This document shows positions 11,858 through 23,388 of a stretch of DNA of 64,000 nucleotides, piece after piece. How positions within the stretch are numbered: the first letter of the stretch is position 1; each line of letters starts with the position of its first letter. The stretch lies in NCBI GenBank assembly GCA_025345505.1, contig JANVCC010000112.1, forward strand, positions 831,498-895,497, in the 5' to 3' direction. The notes beneath the pieces are model-generated. The model did no database searches, was not told the DNA's origin, and saw only the letters and a list, made by a program, of their open reading frames with translations. Position numbers and translations under genes: made by a program. Source of the stretch: Todiramphus chloris collaris (lineage: Eukaryota; Chordata; Aves; Coraciiformes; Alcedinidae).

Positions 11858-14007
11858 CTCTGTACCTTCTTTCCATGGGAAGTTAAGTACTTGTTGTTTG
11901 TGCCGAAGGGATGATATCCTAAATGCTTGAGTGAACAATTCTGAGGCATCCCACTAATGTCTAATGAGAAATTGCAGTCACTGAAACTCTGCAGCTTAGG
12001 TCTAGATAGGAAACACAGCTCAGTGCTATACTACAGCTTGCTCCTGAGGAAATCAGCACCAAAGCACTGGGGTTGTGTTTCACATTGAGGGTTTTAATAC
12101 CTTTTAATCTCTTCATCGTTAGCCCCTTAGTGCAGGCTGATATCCCTGACCCCGGGGAGCCTTGTAGAGCCTGTCTTCTGTGAGCCAGCTGTGCAATGCT
12201 GAAAGGTGCTGAGAACCAAGTGAGAACGTGACTCCTCACTAAGAGAAGCACAGCTTTAAATTCAGCATTGACCAACTTCTATGGCCTTGCAAGGGACAAG
12301 AAGTACCTGGTCACCTCCTCCCAGCAAGAGCGTGCCTCTCGCTGTGGATTCCTGGTGGAGCAGTGGCTTGAGCTGCAGCACAAGTTGGAAGTTGCTGTTA
12401 GTGAACAGACTGGCAGAATTTTACCTCTGCTTTGATCAGTAGTCTCTGGGACTTGGGAGAGAGCAGGAGCTTTGCCAGAGAAGTCCATGAGCTTGATCCT
12501 CTCTGTCCTGCTGACACCCCAGAGTGTGTGGTCATTCCAGGTACAGCGTCTTTGCCAAAAAAAAAAAAAACCCCAAGGATGTGTGCAACTGCGGCAGCAC
12601 AGCAAACTTCTCTGCTTTCCTTTGATGAATGGGTGGCTGACAGGAAAGTCGTTTTGTAGAAAATGTACAAATTGCGAAGCGTTTGTTTCGGAACATCAGA
12701 ACTGCGCGGCGGCGCTGCCATGAGTTGATGCGTTCCATTGAGCATCGCCTGCCGGACAGAAGATGAAACACAAGAAAAACCCCGAGCCTCTTTCGTTTTC
12801 AGGCTGTTTGGCTTCTCACGTTCGGAAGATATAATGTCATGTACAGAACTTAGAAATTGTAACTGGGAGGGGAGTTACGATTTGACAGCTGCTGACTCCA
12901 AACATTTAATTAAGTCAAGGCGGAAAAGGAATAATTTATTGGTATTATAAAAGGCTTTGTCTTGCAGTTAAGAGGCATTTAGGGGTCAGAGATCCTAACC
13001 TTGCTGAATAAAAAGGGGCTTGGTTTAGTGATCACTGATTCAACATCATTTAAATGTTCAGCAGGAAAAAAAAAAAAAATAATGGAATGTAATGGTACAT
13101 AAATTCTCCAAGGAGAAAATAAAGTCTCTAAGTATGTCTATATTTTATATCCTGAATGTTCTGCAGTTTGACAAGGACATGGATGAAGTTATCTTATCCT
13201 GGTGGCAGAAGAACATTGATTAAGAGCCCAGGAGCAATTGCAGATTGGCCGGTGGCAGCAGAATGCTGTAGCCCGCTAGTCTCACGTGGCTGTGCTACCT
13301 ATGTCTGTAACTAACTGGGTTCTAGAGAGGATAGCTTCCTGCTGTCTTACAGATATATAGATGGAAAACATTTTCTTTATTTAAAAAGCTCTTCAGTACT
13401 CTAATGTCACAGTTCAATGAAGAGGTTCTTTGAAAAAGTTGGAACTGGGGAGTGATGGTGGGAGACGGAGCCTTGGCTGTTGCCGCTGTTTTGGCAAGGA
13501 AGGTGTTTATCCTACTTGAACCTGCTCTGTGTGCTCCAGTTTCCACCTCTGCTGTTGGAAATAAACTCAATTAGGCCTTTATTTTATAGTCCCTACACTC
13601 AGAGCTTGTCTAACCATTTTGAAAAGGTAGAGGTGACTGCAGCGTGTCAGGCCAGAAAAAGAATTCCTCGTGCATTAATTAAAGCACCTCCGAAAGTGGA
13701 TCTTCTTTCAGTGATCATTTTCAAAATGCTGATCCCTCGTTTGGAATCTTTGACCTTATCAAACAGTTTTGTTATGGTAAGATGAAACGAGCACTTTTGA
13801 CTTCAATGCTTTGATGCTCTGAGTGACTTAAATGCAGCAGAAAAAACATGTTTTATTAAGTTCTCGCATGATTTCAGTGACAGCAGCGTATCTCCATGGG
13901 CTGTCTCTGCTTTTCCCGTGCTCTTCTGTCAGAAGAATACTGGCCAGCTCCATTGACCACAGGAACACTATTCTGACGTTGAGCAACGTTGAGTCGTAGA
14001 AAATGCT
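11858..14007. other. Low-copy DNA, no gene recognised
   Basis: A-runs lie at about 12557-12570 and 13065-13079. The overlapping open frames at 12280-12770 on both strands are low in information and have no domain. One short exon-like stretch at 13712-13776 is discussed under findings. Confidence 0.5.
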
Positions 14008-14757
14008 TGAACATGGGCTGCAACAGCCCTGTGCAGAGCTCCAGGCTTGGGGCAGTGTGGTTGGAGAGCTGTCTGGAGGAGAGGGACCTGGGGGTTCTGA
14101 TGGACAAGTGAATGAAGATGAGCCAGCAGCGTGCCCAGGTGGCAACGAAGGCCAAGGGCATCCTGGCCTGGCTCAGAAACAGCGTGAGCAGCAGGAGCAG
14201 GGAGGGGATTGTCCCCCTGTGCTCAGCACTGGGGAGGCCTCACCTCGAGTGCTGTGTCCAGTTTGGGGCACCTCAGGACAAGAGAGATCCCGAGGGGCTG
14301 GAGCGGGGGCAGAGGAGGCAACGGAGCTGGGCAAGGGACTGGAGAAGAGATCGTGTGAGGAGCGTTTGAAGGAGCTGGGGCTGTTTAGTTTGAGGAAGAG
14401 GAGGCTGAGGGGAGCCCTCATCACTCTCTCCAGCTCCCTGAAAGGACAGTGTAGAGAGGCTGGTGCTGGGCTCTGCTCTCAGGTGATCAGGGACAGAACC
14501 AGAGGGAACGGCCTCGAGCTGGAACAAGGTGGGGTTAGACTGGACACTAGGGAAAAATCCTTCCCGGGAAGAGTGGGGAGATCTTGGAATGGGCTGCCCA
14601 GGGAGGGGGGTGAGTGGCCAGCCCTGGGTGTGTTTCAGCATCGCTGAGATGTGGTGCTGGGGGAGATGGTCTGGGGGTGACCTTGTAGAGTAGGGCTGAT
14701 GGTTGGACACGATGATCCTAAGGGGCTTTTCCAACATGAGTGATTCTGTGATTCTAT
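14008..14757 (+). mobile_element. CR1 LINE, about 750 bp with intact 3' end
   Basis: The copy covers the last part of the reverse transcriptase and the whole 3' UTR. One frame reads [19 protein letters not shown] and [15 protein letters not shown] second frame then takes over with [19 protein letters not shown] and [14 protein letters not shown], so there is a frameshift at about 14310-14340. The 3' UTR ends in GTGATTCTGTGATTCTATGG. The upstream RT, including its catalytic box, is missing, so the copy is inactive. Confidence 0.92.
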
Positions 14758-15203
14758 GGAATCCTTATGTGGATAATTTATGAAGAGGAGGATGGAATTA
14801 GAAAAATTAGTCTGAAATTTCTGAGGATGCCTAAATTGGTATCCAGGGCCCACTGAAATTCAGTAGATCTCATATTGAACACCTTTTCTCTCCTAAACTT
14901 TTTCCTTTTAAGATCTTTTGGCTTAAGTTTGTGCTATTTATGCTTTGTCCGTGGCTGCTTTTAGGGCTGATCCCATAGATGAACTATTGGCTACAAGTAA
15001 TTATACTTTAAAATGCTTAAATTCTCAGAAACCATCAATCGTGCATTTCAACAGACACAGGAGAGAGGGATATGCTGCTGAATGAACTATGGATCTGAGC
15101 TTCGTGGAGCACCTTGGTATCTTCAGCAGAAGTGTCCGTGTGCGGAAGCAGAGCGTTATTTGTAATATCTCACATCTCTCTTCTTTAAGAGTTACTGAAC
15201 TGC
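14758..15203. other. Low-copy DNA between a CR1 and an LTR
   Basis: AT-moderate sequence with no recognisable repeat or coding signal. It separates the CR1 ending at 14757 from the LTR-like element that begins close to 15209. Confidence 0.5.
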
Positions 15204-15208
15204 TCTAG

Positions 15209-15987
15209 GGTCAGGGTCAGGGTGGCCCCTTAGACCCAGAACAGCCGCTCTCTGTTAACCCCCCTGCCCAGAGGGGAAGGGAAAGGGAAGGAGGGAGACT
15301 CGGCCATGAGAAAAGGCACCTGGAACAGCTTGAGTGGAAATCAATGTATTAATAACAATAAATATGAATACAGAAATCTTTCCAAAAGCAGCACCCAGCC
15401 CAACCCCCCCGTGCTGGCAATGCCAGCACTGTCAGCACTGATGCTGTGGAGCAGGGAAAGGAGAGTCCCAGCCTGGGCCCCGCAGCAGCCGGGAGCTGTG
15501 CTCGGGAGCTGGGTTCTGGCACCGCATCCAGGAACACAGCGATCGGGATCGAAGGCACAACGGACAGAGTCCTCCTGGGATGCTGCCAGGAAGGGACCGG
15601 AAGAGGGGCAGAGCTGAGCCGAGCCAAGCTGGCCAAAGAGCCCAAGAGGGCCAAAAGAGAGGGAGAGAGGAGAGCCCCTGCTGCCCCCTCAGCTCTCTCC
15701 CCACCCTGCGTCCCTGGGCTGGGACCCCTGGCCGGGCAGTTTGGGGTCCCCTGTCCCGGCCGCTCCTCCCGGCAGGTGCCGCCTTTTGCTTTCTGCACCC
15801 CCCAGGGTGGTCCAGCAGATCCAGCAGTGGCCTTGGGCTGCCCCCCAACCCTGGGGAGTAACTCTGCCCAGGGGGGCTCTCACTGCCAGCAGCAGACACT
15901 GCCTGTGCCAGCAGGGAGGGAGAAGAGCTGAGCTGGGAAGGGAAATCCCTGACCAGGGTGAGTCTGGTTCTCACTCAGACCAGGACA
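15209..15987 (+). mobile_element. Solo LTR-like element, copy A
   Basis: This stretch aligns along its whole length with the element at 56414-57219. Shared landmarks, in order, are GGTCAGGGTCA, GAGGGGAAGGGAAAGGGAAG, CCCAGCCTGGGCCCCGCAG, AGTTTGGGGTCCCCTGTCC and GTTCTCACTCAGA. It ends in AGGACA. TCTAG occurs directly after the end (15988-15992) and also at 15204-15208. This could be a 5-bp target duplication with the first few LTR bases lost. No internal viral genes are present. It is probably a solo LTR of an endogenous retrovirus; strand is provisional. Confidence 0.7.
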
Positions 15988-17916
15988 TCTAGCGAGTGCC
16001 CTGGGCCAATTAGAAACTTTTTTTTTTTCCTACAGTGTAGTTATTTGATCTGCTGCCATGGTTGAGTCTTCTTCAGGATGAGGAATTTTCAGGCTGAACT
16101 GTAGAACAACTTTGATACTGCTTGGACAATCTTTCTTCACTGTAAATCAGCAAATGTGCCTCATCACTTGCACAAACATCGCAAAGAACTTTTCTTTGGT
16201 GGGATTTTTGCTGTTCCACTGAAACGGTGCAGAATCAGGCCTGGGAGGAGCGGTCTCTTAACTTTAAGCATGTGCTTAAGTGCTTTGCTGGATCACTGCC
16301 TTGATCTATTGCAGTGCCATTTGCAGGAGCTGTAATTGCCTTCCCATGCTTTCCGTGGTTACACCACTACCCCTCAGAAGGGCTCCCTGCTGCAGAAGAA
16401 AATTTGGTGAGGAATCCAATGCCTTGGAAATGTTTCCGTGGCTGCTGCTATCTCCAGCAGCAGAGAAAGAAGGGAAAAGTTTCTGGATCAGTCTTGCCAT
16501 CCTTTTCAAGATGAATGGGCACAGCCTTTGCTGGGGAAGCTGTAGACAGCACAGGTAATGAAGCTGAGCCTCGTTAGCTTGAGTTCTTGAAGGTCGTGGA
16601 TTGGAATTTTCTTATTTTTTATTTCTTTTATAAACTTGAGTTCATTTCAGTCCAGCTGTTAATAAGCAGAACATTTGGACTTTTGCCTGGGGATGGAGTA
16701 GGTGATGAATCAGTCCCTGACAACTTTGAGGTCATGATCAACCAGCAAGAACTGTAAGGACACACCAGTGTTGGTCAGGCACACACAGAGTGCTGGCTTT
16801 TCCTGACAACAGGAGGAAACCAGCCCAGCTCTTGAGCATCACCAGGCTCAAGGATGGTTCTACACGTGTAGAATTCTGATCGTAGGAAGGCTGCAGTTTT
16901 TCCTGCAAGGAGCCTTTCATTCTGCATTCTTTGGCAGTTGATGTGGGTGTTTGCACCACTGCAGTTTCAAAGAGTAAAGCGTGAGGTTGCCTGGAAGTTT
17001 GGTAGCTGTGGAGATACTGGTGGCCAGTCCAGCAGCTGCCTGTCCTTTAATGCAGGAGCTCATGACAACATGAAAGCTCTAAATGACCTTAAGCTTGTAT
17101 CTGAGGAATGGGAGTGGTGACTTGAGGAACATAACTGGAGTCAGTTGAATCAATCTCATGCGAGTTCCAAGTAGAATCTGTTGTTCCCTAACTGGCATTT
17201 CTTTCAGCTCTGCAGTGGGGGTCTTATTGGCATCTAGTGGCAAAGGGAGGTACCATCCTAGGTAAATAAATGGGGTGCCGATCTCCTGTTGGCAAATAAA
17301 TGGCCTGCTTATTAAAAATGCTTGGCGTTTTCTGAAGGAAGCTTACTGAAACTCTGAATAGTTGTAAGGCTGTTAGAGGCAGCAGTCTTCTAAATTAAAC
17401 AGATGTTAGCCTCCTCTCTTTGCTTTCTCTCTATTCTGTACAGAAACCAGGCTTTTAGAAGGGGAAATTGCACACTTCTTGGCGAAACATAATTATTAGA
17501 CGAATTTTCATTACCAAATAAAATGGTAATCAATCATCCAGGCAGAGTGGTATTTTCCTTTCGTGTGTACCCCGAGTAAGAGCTGTAAGAGAGCTGGATA
17601 TTTCTATACAGCTTTTATTGTACTTCTCCTTGCAGTATTTGAGTGCATTTCGATGGGATATTAATTAGGATCACTGACAGCTCTGTTGTGTGGTTGCTTC
17701 TCCCTGAAAGCAGGGGCGGACACAGCAACGTGGTCTCTGTTCAGGATTTGATGTTGCTGCTTTGCTGCTTTTTCTTTTTTCTACATTTTTTTTTTTCCTC
17801 TTTAAAATACAATAAGCAAAGTCAAAAAAAGCAAAACTTTTACTCAGAGCAGCAGATGCCAAGGCCATTGCAGTCCTTAGTTGCTGTGAACAAACTGCAA
17901 CTGATTCCCAAAGCAT
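15988..17916. other. Low-copy DNA, no gene recognised
   Basis: T-runs occur at about 16018-16030 and 17788-17800. The AT-rich stretch at about 17470-17560 contains several TAATTA/ATTA words. The open frames at 16280-16560 overlap in several frames and resemble no protein family. Confidence 0.5.
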
Positions 17917-18694
17917 CTAGACAGGCTGGAGAGCTGGGCAGAGGTGAACCTCGTGAAGTTCAGTAAGGACAAGTGTAGAGTCCAGCATCTGGGGAGGAAG
18001 AACATCAGGCACCGGTAGAGATTAGGAGTCATCCTGCTGGAAAGCAGCTCCATGGAGAAAGACCAGCAAGTTCTCTGTGGGACAGCAATGGGCCCTTACA
18101 GCCAGGAAGGCCAATGGTCTCCTGGGGGGCATGAAGAAAACTATGTCCAGCAGATCTAGAGAGGTTCTCCTGCCCCTCTGCTCTGCAACAGGGAGACCAC
18201 ACCTGGGATACCGTGTCCAGTTTTGGGATTCCTAATTTAAGAGAGACAGGGATCTCCTGGAGAGAGTCCAAGGGAGGCTATGAGGATAGTGAAGGGACTG
18301 GAACATCTCTGGTGAGGAAAGGCTGAGAGCTTTGGGGCTGTTTAGTCTTGAGAGGAGAAACCTGAGAGGGGATCTTATTAATGTCTATAAATGTCTGCAG
18401 GGTGGGGATCAAGGAGAAGGGGCCAGGCTCTTGTCAGTGGTGCCCTGGGATAGGACAAGGGGCAATGGTCACAATTTGGAACACAGCAAGTGCCACCTCA
18501 ACATGAGGAGAAACTTCTTGACTGGCCCAGGCTGCCCAGAAAGGCTGTGGAGTCTCCTTCTCTGGAGCCTTTCCAACCCCCCCTGGCTCTGTTCCTGTGT
18601 GGGCTGCCCTGGGTGACCCTGCTCTGGCAGGGGGGTTGGACTCGATGATCTCCAGAGCTCCCTTCCAGCCCCCACCATTCTGTGAGTCTCTGAT
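17917..18694 (+). mobile_element. CR1 LINE, about 780 bp with intact 3' end
   Basis: The segment runs from the CR1 region around GGCTGGAGAGCTGGGCAG through the RT C-terminal part to the 3' UTR. One frame gives [18 protein letters not shown]. The 3' UTR contains GGTTGGACTCGATGATCTCC and CTTCCAGCCCCCACC blocks and ends near GTGAGTCTCTGAT. Upstream RT is missing and the frame is broken several times. It belongs to the same general subfamily as the copies at 27.6, 34.6, 46.6 and 53.9 kb. Confidence 0.92.
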
Positions 18695-19734
18695 AGCAGG
18701 CCCAGTACAGCACTCTGCTGTGGACTGGGATGCTGGAGCAGTAAGAGCTCCCTGCAGCTGGATGTGAGAGGTGGCCCAGCCAGCATGTGACCAGTACGTG
18801 GCCAGGGGGATGTTTTTCTCTGTACGTTGAGGTTTTCTTGCTCTAATGAAACCAATCGTAACTATGGAGGAGGAAGGAAAGGAGAAGAGTCTGATGGTCA
18901 GAACCGTGTAATCTCTCAGCACAGCAATCTAGCAGATAAGTAACCATTACTTTCTATTTTATATAGACTGCTATTAAGTTTAATTTCAGAATTGACTGTA
19001 CTTTAAAATACCCAGCGTATTTCACAGTGGTTTATGCTAAGGGTTGAAAAATCTCAATAAACAAAGGCAAGTCTCTGAGAAAAAACGGTGGAAGGAATAG
19101 AAATGGGGTGGGCTTGATGTTTCCTGGAATGAAAAGAAATTGCAGCAGAAACTGGATGAAGGAATTGCAGCTTTGGTGTAGAGATTAAGGAGCCCATATG
19201 GGTAACCCGTTCCATTCAGCTGCTGCTGTGTCAGCCAATTTTCTGCTTGCTGTGCCTGAGTACAGGTTTCCCATTCAAAGAAACCCACTTCCAACTTCTC
19301 TCGCAATTTCTGGGCATTAATAGCCAACTTGGTAAATCTTCTGTAGGAGCACAGTGTGTGCAGCTGTGCTCCAGGTAAACCAGTACTGTGCTGTAATGCT
19401 TGTTGGTTTTGTCTGTTTGATTTTTTATTTATTTATTTATTTATTTATTTTGTTCTTAAGGGAATGAAGGAGGCTCTCAGCTGAAAAAGGGGAATTCATA
19501 CTCGCAGGAGGCAGCTTCCTTGGAAATGAATATTTATAATGTGCTTTATACATAGAAACTAGGAAGTTGGAGACTCTTGTATATGAAGCCTTCCCTATAC
19601 CATTTAATATAGAAAGGAAGAGGAGCCTAGATGTTGGACTCTTTCTCCTTTCTCTTGGTGCTTGCACCCTGCTTGGGAAGCACGGAAATGAGTTCCATGG
19701 TTATCACCTTGAATCCACACTTTGCTGTACGCAT
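18695..19734. other. Low-copy DNA with a short ATTT repeat
   Basis: No gene was recognised. An (ATTT)n microsatellite lies at about 19423-19450. The rest is AT-moderate and without recognisable elements. Confidence 0.5.
19423..19450 (+). repeat. (TTTA)n microsatellite
   Basis: About six to seven uninterrupted ATTT units follow a T-run. The length is likely to vary between individuals. Confidence 0.9.
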
Positions 19735-19912
19735 TAGAGCTTTGGTGGAGTGGCTGGAGTCCCAGACTGGGGAGGCAGGTACGTAAGTGGCTGGGCTGTC
19801 AGATTGTCAGTCAGGACACTTGGATATATCCCTGCTTCCATCAGCTGCTTTGTACGTGGCCTTGGCATGTTAATTCATTTCTGGTTCTCCAGCCTGTCTG
19901 TTAAAACATCGA
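19735..19912 (+). mobile_element. MIR-like ancient SINE remnant
   Basis: The stretch holds CAGGACACTTGGAT, ATCCCTGCTTCCATCAG, GGCCTTGGCATGTTAATTCA and TCTGTTAAAA. These follow the order of the MIR-type SINE core: a GGATTC block, a CTGGCTCTGCCAC block, the GACCTTGGGCAAGTCACTT block and a final CATCTGTAAAA block. Divergence is high, as expected for a very old insertion. Family assignment is by eye. Confidence 0.5.
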
Positions 19913-20751
19913 TGTGTACATCAGACCAGGAACGGCTGTCGATGTCGGTGTACAGTGCTCACTGAACTGGAGCTTACATTGTGCTTGGGACCTTCACCAC
20001 CACTGTTAGGAAACAGTTTCCCATGGTACTGGTAAGAATGGCCTCTGTCCTCATAACTCCTGCTGGAAAAGACAACATTTGTACTTAGGTGCTGTGAGAC
20101 AAACTCTCAGATAATTCAGAGTGCCACTTCTCCTTCTGTGAGAGTTGCCTCTGGGGAACTCTTAATTTTCCAAATCCTCAACTAGTAGAAACTGTTTTGT
20201 TGCCCAGTGAAGTCTCTGGCAGTACATCAGCTCGTGCTTTGGCCCAGAACTTGTTCTTCTGAGACTGAGAAGCTGAGAATAACACCGGTATGGACAAGCT
20301 TTCTTTGTATCTCTGCTTTCTGACTTCTTATTTCTGTCCTCTTCGACTGCCAGTAAATTAGTCGTTGTTCTCCTCCAGGCTGTGAGGTGATGGGAGAGTG
20401 ATGCTTTACCAGGTTTCTTTTGTTTATTGTGGGATAAGGAGGCAGAAAAATGAACATGTTGGATAATGTAATTTCCTGTCACCATCTCTGAACAGGGAGG
20501 AGAGGTCCATTCTCTGCCTTAATGAAACTGAAGACAAATAAGGGGTTTCTTCTGACCTGGAGTTTGATTTCTATATAGTCAACTGGTAACATATACATAG
20601 AAATGACATAAAATTTTCATTGGTTTGAAGAGGAGACTGTTAAAATTCATCCACTGTTAGGGATGTACTGTAGATTTGATGAATGTACAAAATTTATCTA
20701 TTTTTTTTTTTAGAGGTTTGGAAATATTTTGAACATTCAGAATGAGACAAA
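19913..20751. other. Low-copy DNA, no gene recognised
   Basis: A T-run at about 20700-20712 lies shortly before the next CR1. Short open frames on the minus strand (20162-20485) resemble no known protein. Confidence 0.5.
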
Positions 20752-21430
20752 ATCATAGAATCATAGAATGTTAGGGGTTGGAAGGGACCTAGAAAGACCA
20801 TGGAGTCCAACCCCCCTGCCAGAGCAGGGTCACCCAGATCAAGTCTCACAGGAAGGTGTCCAGGCAGGGTTTGAACATCTCAGAGAAGGAGACTCCACAG
20901 CCCCCCTGGGCAGCCCGGTCCAGGCTCTATCACCCTCACAGTGAAAAAGTTTTTCCTTGTGTTTATCCTAAACCTCTTGTGCTCCAACTGGCTCCCATTG
21001 CCTCTTGTCCTAACATTGGATGACACTGAGCAGAGCCTGGCTCCATCCTCCTGACACTCGCCCTGAACATATTGATAGACATTCAGGAGGTGCCCCCTCA
21101 GTCTCCTCCAGGCTAAAGAGCCCCAGCTCTCTCAGCCTCTCCTCAGAAGGGAGATGCTCCACTCCCTTAATAATCTTGGTGGCCCTGCGCTGGACTCTCT
21201 CCAGTAGCTCTCTGTCCTTCCTGAACTGGGGTGCCCAGAACTGGACACAGTATCCCAGGTGGGGCCTCACCAGTGAAGAGTAGAGGGGAAGGAGAACGTC
21301 CCTTGCCCTGCTGACCACACTCTTCTGAATGCCCCCAGGATGTCACTGGCCTTCTTGGCTGTGAGGGCGCATCGTTGGCTCATGGTCATCCTCTTGTCCA
21401 CCAGGACCCCGAGGTCTTCTTCCCCAGAGA
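20752..21430 (-). mobile_element. CR1 LINE, about 680 bp with intact 3' end
   Basis: The + strand opens with the repeated tail AATCATAGAATCATAGAATG and then GGGTTGGAAGGGACC, the antisense CR1 3' terminus. On the minus strand a frame reads [31 protein letters not shown] and [14 protein letters not shown], the end of the reverse transcriptase. The frame is then lost by a frameshift. The upstream catalytic RT is missing. Confidence 0.93.
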
Positions 21431-22348
21431 TATGTCTACGATTGCCCTACATAAAATTTTTATTCGGATGGTTAAAAAGCCCCACAACCCGATTCCCTTA
21501 TCGTTCCCATCTGATGAACAGCACTAATGCCAGGAAATGTGTTTCCCACTCAGTCGTGTTTCCAGAGGAGCTGCCGGAGGTGTTTGTCCCTTTCCCAGCC
21601 CCGCAGCTCCTCGGTGGCATCCTCTGCGCTCAGCAGCGCACCTTGGCAAAGCTCTGCCGAGCTCGGTGCCGAGGAGACTCGCCCTAGGAAGCTGCTAGGC
21701 AGGAGTACATATTTTACAGCTCGTAAACCGAGGGGATTGTGTGGCTCCGAGGACTGATAATAGGATGCAGCCCCATTCATTCTCCTCTCGCCGGCTGGAA
21801 TTGAGCCCAGGCGCGGATGAGGCACGACAGGCTGGCAGGAGCAGCAGGAGAGAGCTGGGTCTGGCCATCTTCACGCTGTACCTGCTTTGCAAATAAACAC
21901 CCCGTGTTCCCCTCTCTGCCAGCACGACACCTTCGGCATCTGCACGCAGGAAAGAACCTGGAGATTGTCTGCATTTTATAGGCTGTTCAGGAAGAGCTGG
22001 AAGTTTTGGATCCGGTGCTGTCTTTGGAGCAAAGCAGCTTTTGCAGGATAGTTTAAGGAGAGGACACTGCCTTTCTGGAAGGTCTTTCCGTAGACCTGTG
22101 TGGGACCTGACTTGATTGCAGGATCCCTTTCGTTGCACAAAGTGGCACAGTTCAGCTGATGCTTTTGAGAGGTCCCTGTGTACAGACTGTGATGCTGTTT
22201 TCTCTTAGCAGAGGAAGGAGGCAGGAGTGTGTGAGAGCACATGGAAGGTTCACTTACACCTCTGTCCTTAGCTGCAGATGCATTGGCTAAAGAGCTTGAG
22301 GCCCCTTACGCACCTCCAGGATCTCTTACCATTCTCCTACCTGAGATC
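21431..22348. other. Low-copy DNA, no gene recognised
   Basis: The overlapping frames on both strands at 21340-22240 look like noise in a GC-moderate region. No repeat family was recognised here. Confidence 0.5.
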
Positions 22349-23006
22349 AAAGAATCACAGAATCGTCAGGGTTGGAAGGGACCTTAAAGCTGACCCAGTC
22401 CCAACCCCCCTGCCATGGGCAGGGACCCCTCCCACTAGAGCAGGTTGCTCACAGCCCCAGCCAGCCTGGCCTGAAACACTTCCAAGGATGGGGCTTCCAC
22501 CACCTCTCTGGGCAACCCCTTCCAGTGTCTCCCCAGCCTCCTGGGGAAGAAATTCTTCCTCATGCCCAACCTGAATCGACCTCTCTCTAGTTTTAATCCA
22601 TCCCCTCCAGTCCTGTCACTGCCCCACAGCCTAAAAAGTCCCTCCCCAGCTTTCTTGTAGCCCCTTCAGATACTGGGAGGCCACAAGAAGGTCTCCCCAG
22701 AGCCTTCTCTTCTCCAGGCTGAACAACCCCAGCTCTCTCAGTCTGTCCCCATAGCAGAGGTGCTCCAGCCTCTGAGCATCCTCCTGGCCCTGCTCTGGAC
22801 ACGTTCCAGCACGTCCATCTCTTTCCTGTACCAGGGGCTCCAGAGCTGGACGCAGTGCTGCAGGGGAGGTCTCACCAGAGTGGAGCAGAGGGCAGAATCC
22901 CCTCCCTGGCCCTGCTGGCCACGCTGCTCTTGCTGCAGCCCAGGACACGATTGGCTTTCTGGGCTGCGAGAGCAACTGATGGGTCATGGTGATCTTCTCA
23001 TCCACC
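22349..23006 (-). mobile_element. CR1 LINE, about 660 bp, unbroken reference for the split copy
   Basis: The antisense 3' tail (GAATCACAGAATCGTCAGGG) is followed by the CCCATGGGCAGGGACC and AAGAAATTCTTCCTCATGCC blocks and then RT coding sequence. Minus-strand frames include [19 protein letters not shown]. Across 22703-22974 it matches the copy at 32726-32997 with a single one-base indel by eye. It therefore gives the uninterrupted order against which the split copy at 29550 and 32707 can be read. Confidence 0.93.
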
Positions 23007-23332
23007 GATGTTTGGTCAAGTGCCTGTTGTTTAACCGCTCTTTCTTTGAACCCATTCCTGTCTAAACGAGCTGGATTAGCTGAAAGAGATTCAAATACCT
23101 GGTTTGTTCGCCCACATAGTTGGCCAAAAAAGCCCTTGTGTGGTGTGCAAATGGAGCAAATGAAGGGAAGGAGTGGGTGGCTGGAGAAAGCTGGGATTGA
23201 TAGGCTCCGTGTCACCATTTAAACCCAGCTGTGCTGCTGGGAGAGGGCAGATGCCCAGGTCAAAGAGCAGCTGTTAGATGTTTCTTACAAGATAAAGAGA
23301 AGTTGCTCCTTCCGATGCCAAGGAAGGACAAA
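23007..23332. other. Low-copy DNA between two CR1 pieces
   Basis: Just over 300 bp of AT-moderate sequence without recognisable genes or repeats. Confidence 0.5.
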
Positions 23333-23388
23333 GGTTGGACTTGATGACCCTGGAGGTCCTTTCCAAGCATAATGATTCTGTGATTCTA
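23333..23388 (+). mobile_element. CR1 LINE, 3'-tail fragment
   Basis: GGTTGGACTTGATGACCC, GGTCCTTTCCAAGC and ATGATTCTGTGATTCTAA form the terminal 56 bp of a CR1 in sense orientation. No other part is present, so this is an extreme 5' truncation. Confidence 0.88.

Noticed and set aside
14003-14647. 214-residue + strand open frame as a gene
   Set aside because: Its first part is in the wrong frame for CR1 and the second part is in the CR1 frame, so it reflects a frameshifted CR1 copy.
15209-15226. GGTCAGGGTCAGGG as a telomere-like repeat
   Set aside because: The same sequence opens the other LTR copy, so it belongs to the LTR. The unit also differs from TTAGGG.
22631-23218. 195-residue minus-strand frame as a gene
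   Set aside because: It overlaps a CR1. Only its last part matches the RT frame and the rest is out of frame.
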